Shown here: positions 57,727-64,000 of the stretch, one piece after another | How the letters are laid out: the number at the start of each line of letters is the position of its first letter | Position numbering within the stretch: the first letter of the stretch is position 1 | Assembly (NCBI GenBank): GCA_963555705.1 | Contig: OY743169.1 | Location: forward strand, 6,386,014-6,450,013 | From: Ligustrum vulgare | Taxonomy: Eukaryota > Streptophyta > Magnoliopsida > Lamiales > Oleaceae | DNA length: 64,000 nt | Direction of reading: 5' to 3' | Notes under the pieces: generated by a model | Seen by the model: the letters and a program-made list of their open reading frames with translations, nothing else | Database searches by the model: none | Told to the model about the DNA's origin: nothing | Translations under genes and position numbers: made by a program

Positions 57727-60700
57727 ATGGGTTATGAATTTCAAGTGGAAAACAGCAGGAGGATCCTGTGGCTAATAGGACTGCTTATTGCCTCAGTTTT
57801 CATAATTCAGTATTTTGAACTACCATATAGAAATACTATGTCCTTTCTGTTTTCCTCCGATAACGCCGGTGTTCTGGGTGCGAATGGAGTGATTAGTAGA
57901 ACTATAGGATCTGAGGGGGGATATACCGAACTTATAAATAATTCATCGACATCAATGTCAGACGAGGAAAATAAATTTGGAGAAGAGTTTTTGTCTAAGA
58001 ACAGTACATATTTGAACAGTACAAAACCAGAAAACATGGGGGATTTGGAATTTAGAGTTACAGCTGAGAATGCAACAGCTGATGAGAATTTCTTGTCGGG
58101 AATATCTGATGAAGAAAAAATCGGAGAAATTGAAAGGAATGCTGATAGTCCTTTAAGCTTTGGTTATAGACTAGCCCCCTCGGTTTCGCCATCTGATTCG
58201 GTTTCTTTCAAGGACACAGATGTAAATCTGATAGCTCCTGTGATACCTTCAAGTGCCCCTTCTCCTCCTCCTCCTCCTCCTCCTCCTCCTCCTCAGGATG
58301 AGAAAACCAGTGATACATTACAAGTTGATCATATCGCGTTCGAGAATAATTCTTCTTTATCAAATAGTCCGTCTCCGAAGGAAACTCCAGAGAAGGCAGT
58401 GGTATCAATATCAGAGATGATAGATATGTTACGCCAAAGTCGAGTCTCATCCTTTACTAAGGTAACATCCAGTTTTGATCTCGTACAGAACATTGATGGT
58501 ATGTTTGGTATGTGGTACTTGACATGATTCGTCCAATTTTTTTCCGTTAATACTATTACTATCTAGCAGCGCGCATATGGTCCAACTTACCAAACGAGCC
58601 ATGAAAGTGATCATTCTAAATCAGCCAACCCCCTTCTCCTTGTTTCACCCCTCGAAAAAGAAAAGAAAAATCAGAAACATAAAGTACAAATTTATAAGAG
58701 AAGTTCTTGTTGCAGGAACCACTATGGCCTTCAGCAGCTGATCAAGAATTATTAGATGCAAGATCTGAAATCGAGCATGCAACTATCAATGGCGATCATC
58801 GTAGCTTATATGCCCCTGTTTATCGAAACATTTCAAAATTTGTAAGGTATGTTCATGGTGCAGTAGGCGGTCCATACATTGCATGTGTTTCTTAATTGAT
58901 TTAGAAGAAGTACGAGATAATGATAGGTTGTGGAGGAAATAAATTCTACTTGATGTATCAATACTAGTGAGATATACATGATTAAGCAGTCGCGAGTTTG
59001 ATATTTAACAAAGAAAAATCCTATGACTATACAAGAACCATATGAGTCTTTATATGGTATTCTCATATTAATTTTGACTTGGTTTCTTTTAGAGTACGAT
59101 GACCTGAATTCTGTTTGGCCCAACTCAAAATGTTCGTAGTGCGATATACATTGTGAAACTAAAATTATGAGAAAAATGGACGTGTTTATTCTCGGCCCTT
59201 CTTTACATTATGTACTTTACGGTTTCTGATTTGTTACAAGTAGGAACTTTGGAATAGGAATGTCAAAAAAACTCGCTCCAACTCAAACTTGACGGATACC
59301 CGCTCCTAATGGGACAAATTTTGGCCGCCCCCCCCCCCAAGCTAGTGGAGCCGGGTATGGGTCGATATTGTCGCCCCAAATCGGGTATGGGTTTGAGACT
59401 GGTATTGAGTAACCTGCCCCGAACCCGGCCCGCATATTAATTAAATTAAAATAAAATAAAATTTGATTGATGATTTAAAATTTCATTAATTAAGATTAAT
59501 TGATAGAATATAGAAGTAAAACAAGTAATATATATATATATATACACACACACAAAAATAAAAATACAATCGGGGCAGGTATGGGATGTCTCGCCCCGCC
59601 TCGCCCTCCAAATCCATACCTGCCCCGCCCTGCAATAACATAGTGGATAATGGGACAGGTATGGGTTTGAAGATCTCCTAGTGGGACGAGACATGCGGTG
59701 GGGTACCGACTCATTGTCATCTTTACTGTGAAAGCACAATCTCTTGTACTCTCATGTATTTGTATAGTTAAATTCTTCTTCTCCGCCCTTGAATTTTTCT
59801 CCATGTTCTAAAATTTCTCACGTAAAACTAAGCCTTTGTTTGGCTCCCATTATTTGCAAACCAAATTTATTCAACGCTCAATCTCAACCATCTATTTTAG
59901 TCAAGCCTGCTACTTTTTACTTTTCAAACATATTTTAACCATACATCCTCCCAAAAATACTATTTCAAACCATAATTTTTCCTCAAATAATGGATCTCAA
60001 ACAAGGGCTAAATCTATGTATTTTATCTTTGTTGATATTTACGTTCATATCATAACAGTTTTTGTTTGAATATGTTCCAAAAAACCCAGGAGCTATGAAA
60101 TGATGGAGCAGAGGCTCAAGGTTTACATCTATAGGGAGGGAAAACGACCCGTATTCCATCAGCCTAAGCTAAAGGGCATATATGCTTCGGAGGGCTGGTT
60201 CATGAAGCTTATGGAATCTAGCCAACAATATATAACCAGCAATCCGGAAGAAGCCCACTTGTTTTACTTACCTTTCAGCTCTCAAAGATTAGTAGATGTT
60301 GTTTATGTGCCAGATTCTCATAGTTTTAAAGACATAAGAGATTATTTGAACAACTACCTCGACTTGATCAAGACACGGTACCCTTTCTGGAATAGAACGG
60401 ACGGGGAAGATCATTTTCTTGTCGCTTGCCATGATTGGGTACGATAGTAAAAATTGTTTATAAATTTTGTTTATAAACGGACACATGACAATATCCCATC
60501 ACTCCATTTTTTAATAAAAAGTCGAAAATTTTGGATTTCCGTCGACTTTTAAAAAACATGGACCAACGAAATATTGACACATCACTATTTATAAACAATA
60601 GTTTATAAACAGTTTACCAAACAGAAGCCTATGAGCTAATTTTCATTTCCTTGTTAGATGTTTGCGAGTTTTAACAATCTAAGCTTTTTCCAGGCTCCAG

Positions 60701-61344
60701 CAGATACTCGACCACGTATGAGGAACTGCATAAGGGCTATGTGCAATGCTGATGTAAAAGAAGGCTTCAAACTCGGGAAAGATGTTTCTCTTCCGGAAAC
60801 TAATGTGATTTCACCTCAGAATCCCACAAAAGAATTCGGAAGAAATCCTTCAGAGAGAAAATTCCTCGCCTTTTTTGCTGGACAAATGCACGGAAAAGTT
60901 CGTCCGGTTCTGTTAAAACATTGGCAAAACAAAGATCCCGACATGAAGATCTTTGGTCGAATGAAAAATGCTAACTACATATGGCACATGAAAAACAGCA
61001 AGTATTGCATCTGTGCCAAAGGCTATGAAGTCAATAGTCCAAGGGTGGTCGAATCCATCGTCAACGAGTGTGTTCCTGTAATTATATCAGACAATTTTGT
61101 CCCTCCATTTTTCGAGATTCTGAAGTGGGATTCGTTCACGGTTTTTGTTTTCGAGAAGGATATTCCAGATTTGAAGAACATATTGCTGTCAATTTCAGAT
61201 AGGAGATACAAGCTGATGCAGAAGAGAGTTAAGATGGCGAGGCAGCACTTTCTTTGGCATACCATACCTGTGAAATATGACATTTTTCATATGATACTTC
61301 ATTCTGTGTGGTATAATAGAGTATTCCGGTTACCACCAAAATGA
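57727..61344 (+). CDS. GT47 exostosin-family glycosyltransferase, type II membrane protein
   Basis: Four exons give 621 aa: 57727-58461, 58716-58846, 60090-60438 and 60694-61344, all GT-AG, phases 0, 2 and 0. The start is the second ATG in the exon (MGYEFQVENSRRILWL), matching the usual MG-EF start of this plant subgroup. TTTTGCAG at 57701-57708 suggests an intron in the 5' UTR. Residues 1-12 are cytosolic, about 13-30 form a signal anchor, then comes a Ser-rich stem with an 11-Pro run. The catalytic exostosin domain runs from about 290 to 600: EEAHLFYLPFS, FLVACHDWAPADTRPRMRNC, VSLPETNV, FAGQMHGKVRP, YCICAKGYEVNSPRVVE, VPVIISDNFVPPFFE and KYDIFHMILHSVWYNRVF. The family is Golgi-located and builds wall polysaccharides; the exact sugar is not predictable here. 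Closest in type to the Arabidopsis At5g03795/At3g07620 group. Intron 2 hosts two MITEs. Confidence 0.93.
59250..59730. repeat. hAT-like MITE remnant in intron 2 of the GT47 gene
   Basis: The block is bounded by GGAATGTCAAAAAAACTCGC and GTACCGACTCATTGTCATC, imperfect inverted repeats. It is filled with CGGGTATGGG and CCCCGCC-type motifs in both senses, as in plant hAT-derived repeats. It also has a TA/CA run at about 59529-59555 and a C run. The target duplication was not resolved. Confidence 0.55.
59832..60008. mobile_element. Tourist-like MITE in intron 2 of the GT47 gene, 177 bp
   Basis: The ends GCCTTTGTTTGGCTCCCATT and AATGGATCTCAAACAAGGGC are inverted repeats with a few mismatches, flanked by TAA at 59829-59831 and 60009-60011. 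It lies 81 bases before exon 3, close to the branch-point region of intron 2. Confidence 0.88.
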
Positions 61345-61562
61345 GTTCGATGCAGAAGTAAACTCGGGATCGAGGAGTAGTACTCGTTGATTAGAAGAAT
61401 ACCGAGAAAAGATTGCGAGAGGTTCGAAGAAACTCTCAATTATATATTACAATTTTCAAATATTAATATTTTAAAAAAAAAGGCCCATGAAAAACATACA
61501 TGGGATCCATTTTGAATCTATGTATAACTTGTAATGTTATTTGGAGTTGGAAATGTAGACTC

Positions 61563-61671
61563 CTTGACAATGAGCTTAATAAAAGCTCTCACATGTGGTG
61601 TGTGAGATTCACGTGTGATGTGTGGAATCCACACATCACATGTGAAAGTTTTTGTCATGCTCATTGTCAAG
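61563..61671. repeat. short palindromic MITE or hairpin after the GT47 gene
   Basis: The outer inverted repeat is perfect: CTTGACAATGAGC against GCTCATTGTCAAG. Inside it, CACGTGTGATGTGTGGA pairs with TCCACACATCACATGTG with one mismatch and a one-base loop. It falls 219 bases after the stop codon and could be in the 3' UTR. It may be a tiny MITE or give rise to a hairpin RNA. Confidence 0.85.
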
Positions 61672-62975
61672 AATATTGTTCAAATAAAATAATTCAAATT
61701 GTTTTTGTAATCTCAACTTTGATGGAGATAACAATCGTATCCTTAACCAACTCAAAAATAAAAAATAAAATCATGAAATACAAGTATACAACAAACAATG
61801 CAACCCCATGGGGAAAAAAAATTCCAAGTTTCTAGTGATCAAAATTGTTCAAATCTTTATTAAAATCGTACCTTTTCATTCTCCAACTTTATAAATGCAT
61901 ATTTTATTATTTTTTGTAAAGTTCCTTTATTTATAAATAAAGAGTTTTTTTATTTTCGAGACAAAATATATAATTGGAAAGTGATTAGAAAAAATATGTA
62001 TAATTAAAAAGTAATTTAAAAAAAAATGTTGTTTATAACTTGTGTTGGTACCCTAAACTATTAGCAGTAACATAAGAGTAACAAAGATTACGAGATTCAC
62101 AATAGGATTCTGTGTTGAAAAAAAAAATGATGCCAATTTACTACTTCAAATTAACAATTGGGGCCAATAGTATTAATGAGCGACTTTATGTAAGAATTAT
62201 ATTCAGTCGCCGCTGTTTTCCTGCCCACTCCCACCGGCAAAAATGCAAATCCCACAATTCACTGCAAAAGGAAAGTCAAAGAGAAACCCCACACGAGTCC
62301 AATTATTTCAGAATATAATTTTTCAATACCAAACAAGTTATAGAAGTATCATACGCACATTTCAATTACAAATTCTCAGTTTTAGATCAAAGTTCATACT
62401 AAAAGCTAAATAAAGCAAGCTTCTTTATACTGCTTGGCGTGCTGGTTGATTCAACAGATGCAAACAACATCTTTATTCTGTTCTTTTATTTCATTTATTT
62501 AGTTTCAAGAGCATTTGAAGTTGGCCCGAACTTGAAGCTGGAGCAGTTTTTCTCATTACTTCAAGAGCTGGTAATTTATCGAAACGTATCATTATTGCTC
62601 GTTTTTACCCTGGTAATTGCTGTCTGGGGTTTTGTTAATTGTAGTCCTGGTTTATGGGTTTTTATGGGGTTATCGTGATCTGGGTTTTTTGAATTTTACT
62701 TTCTGCTTTCTTAAGAAATGTTCTGATTCTTGAGCTAGTTTATTAGTGAAATCAAGAATCAAGAAAGGTTTTATTGTTCACTCTTTCTGTATGACTTTAT
62801 TGTTTGAGATTACACAGTTAAAATGCTTTTTGCATGTAATAGAAAGGGAAATCGATTAGCAATTTTATGTGTTTAATGTCTGCAAATTGTGTATTTCCGT
62901 CATAAGAATGAAAATCCCATCTTGTTTGGATGGTTAGATGTTTGACTCAGCTATGTTTGATTGGCAAGATTTTCC
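61672..62975. other. intergenic, no gene supported
   Basis: AT-rich DNA with A runs. A 79-codon open frame at 62439-62678 contains AFEVGPNLKLEQFFSLLQEL followed by a donor-like GTAATTTATC, and could be a 5' exon of the next gene, but nothing confirms it. Confidence 0.4.
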
Positions 62976-63208
62976 ATGGAAAGTTTCTTCTCCCTCATCC
63001 CCTCTCCAAACTCGTCGACAACCATAGCTGCCACCTCTCGCTTTCACCAAGCTACATCCTCGCCACCAATTCCATCTAAGCAGTTTGTCTCAGTCAAAAC
63101 ACACAACCGTCATCAGACCTTGCCTCATTTCCAGTTCAGCCGGAGATTAACCCCGTTGACAAACCCCTCCCATTGCTGGAGTATGAGAACGAGAAAATGC
63201 CCGCGGAG
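62976..63208 (+). CDS. possible first exon of a plastid-targeted protein gene (partial)
   Basis: ATG 62976 opens a 77-codon frame (MESFFSLIPSPNSSTTIAAT, later HFQFSRRLTPLTNPSH and MRTRKCPRR) that is rich in Ser, Thr, Pro and Arg and almost free of acidic residues, as in chloroplast transit peptides. Composition and GC content rise above the flanking DNA. GCGGAG-GTGAAG at 63208 is a plausible donor in phase 2; without splicing the frame stops at TGA 63210-63212. The mature protein would be encoded beyond the window or in later exons that I could not identify. The function is therefore unknown. Confidence 0.45.
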
Positions 63209-63212
63209 GTGA

Positions 63213-64000
63213 AGGCGGTACTGGTAGATTAGCCATGTCGATGAATGTCTCCCATACAGTTTGAACTTATGCTTGTAGATTACTGATTTTTATTGGTGTA
63301 TGAGTGTATCTCGTGTGTGGGTGTTTTGTGCTTTGGGTTCTATCGTTAGTGGGATTTGGAATTGGGAACGGTGATCAGCTTGAGGATTAATGGAGATAAG
63401 AATTTTGTCTCCAAATATTTTGGTTGGGAATAATGATCAATTGGAGGTAAGAATTGATTCTGTAATTCGGGTAATATGAGCCATGGATAAGAATTCTTTT
63501 CCCTGCTGCTGAGATAAGATTTGGGAGATTTTTGTTTTGTATTAGGTTGATTGATGGAGGGTTAATTGAGATTATTGGTGATTTTTATTCTGCTTGTATA
63601 AAATTAGAAGATTTAAGGAGAAATTCAGATTTTTTTTGGAGGTTTTTAGAACGAATGTGGTGCTTTACTGATGAAAATAATGTTTATTTTTCATGAAAAA
63701 TAATGTCAACCAAACAGAAAAAGTTGGAAAACTTTCACATTTTTTACCTTGAAATTTAAACCAATCAAACAAAATTAAATGTATTTTCTCAAGAAAATAT
63801 TTTCTGGGCAAATTAATTACCTGGAAAATATTTTCTTTCTACCCATTTTCCATTTTTTCAATCAAACATAACCTAGGTGTTCGAACATTTGAAATTTGTG
63901 TTCTTCATCCCTTCATAATTTTGTTTGGATGAAGCATTTAAATTTGTTCTAAACTTTCCCTTAGGAAAATAATGCGTAATCTTGCAATCTTTAATCAGTG
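63213..64000. other. right edge, probably intron, with a MITE-like stretch
   Basis: No coding exon is seen. From about 63680 to 63890 the sequence (TTTCATGAAAAATAATGTCAA, CAAGAAAATATTTTCTGGG, CAATCAAACATAACCTAGG) resembles the repeat in intron 1 of WAK-like copy C. Confidence 0.4.

Overview
This is nuclear DNA of a flowering plant, most likely a eudicot. The genes are split by GT-AG introns, the intergenic DNA is AT-rich, and much of the window is nested retrotransposons, MITEs, hAT and Mutator-like elements and a Helitron. The protein families (wall-associated-kinase-like receptors, LOG cytokinin enzymes, plant-type GT47 exostosins) are plant families. The species cannot be told from the sequence alone.

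Layout. 1-3000 is gene-poor. 3000-21000 is a tandem WAK-like receptor kinase cluster. Copy A (3701-8036) is a pseudogene broken by a lost splice donor, an LTR-type insertion and a 620-bp TRIM element. Copy B (8959-11513, three exons, 749 aa) is the only intact member. Copy C (17016-20249) is broken by a 411-bp Tourist-type MITE in exon 1 and by two in-frame stops. Further kinase debris lies at 20743-20897 and 28808-29577. A 1.37-kb LTR-like insertion and a decayed Ty1-copia pol sit between B and C.

21260-28807 is nested repeats: two related non-coding LTR elements on the minus strand, one carrying a 2.3-kb hAT-like element that itself carries a 1.48-kb Mutator-like foldback. 30318-36983 is a complete, young LTR element: 240-bp LTRs with one visible mismatch, and a perfect CCTAA target duplication. 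Its PBS and PPT put its own sense on the minus strand. It lacks gag-pol but carries two intact plus-strand (antisense) ORFs: a 181-aa Cys4 zinc-finger-like protein resembling plant RNA-virus nucleic-acid-binding proteins, and an intronless 217-aa LOG-family protein. This is the most striking feature of the window.

41800-50320 is a Helitron region on the minus strand. It has a Rep/Pif1 helicase gene with one intron and a frameshift, a rearranged inverted partial copy, and captured host exon fragments recognisable as glutaminyl-tRNA synthetase and HSP70. 50320-57700 holds no complete gene that I can support, only weak candidate exons and a small hAT MITE. 57727-61344 is an intact four-exon GT47 exostosin-family glycosyltransferase (621 aa). 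At the right edge a Ser/Thr-rich first exon (62976-63208) may start a plastid-targeted gene that continues past the window.

Functionally, WAK-like B (cell-wall sensing) and the GT47 gene (Golgi wall-polysaccharide synthesis) are the two ordinary host genes. The LOG-like ORF, if expressed, would release active cytokinin from nucleotides.
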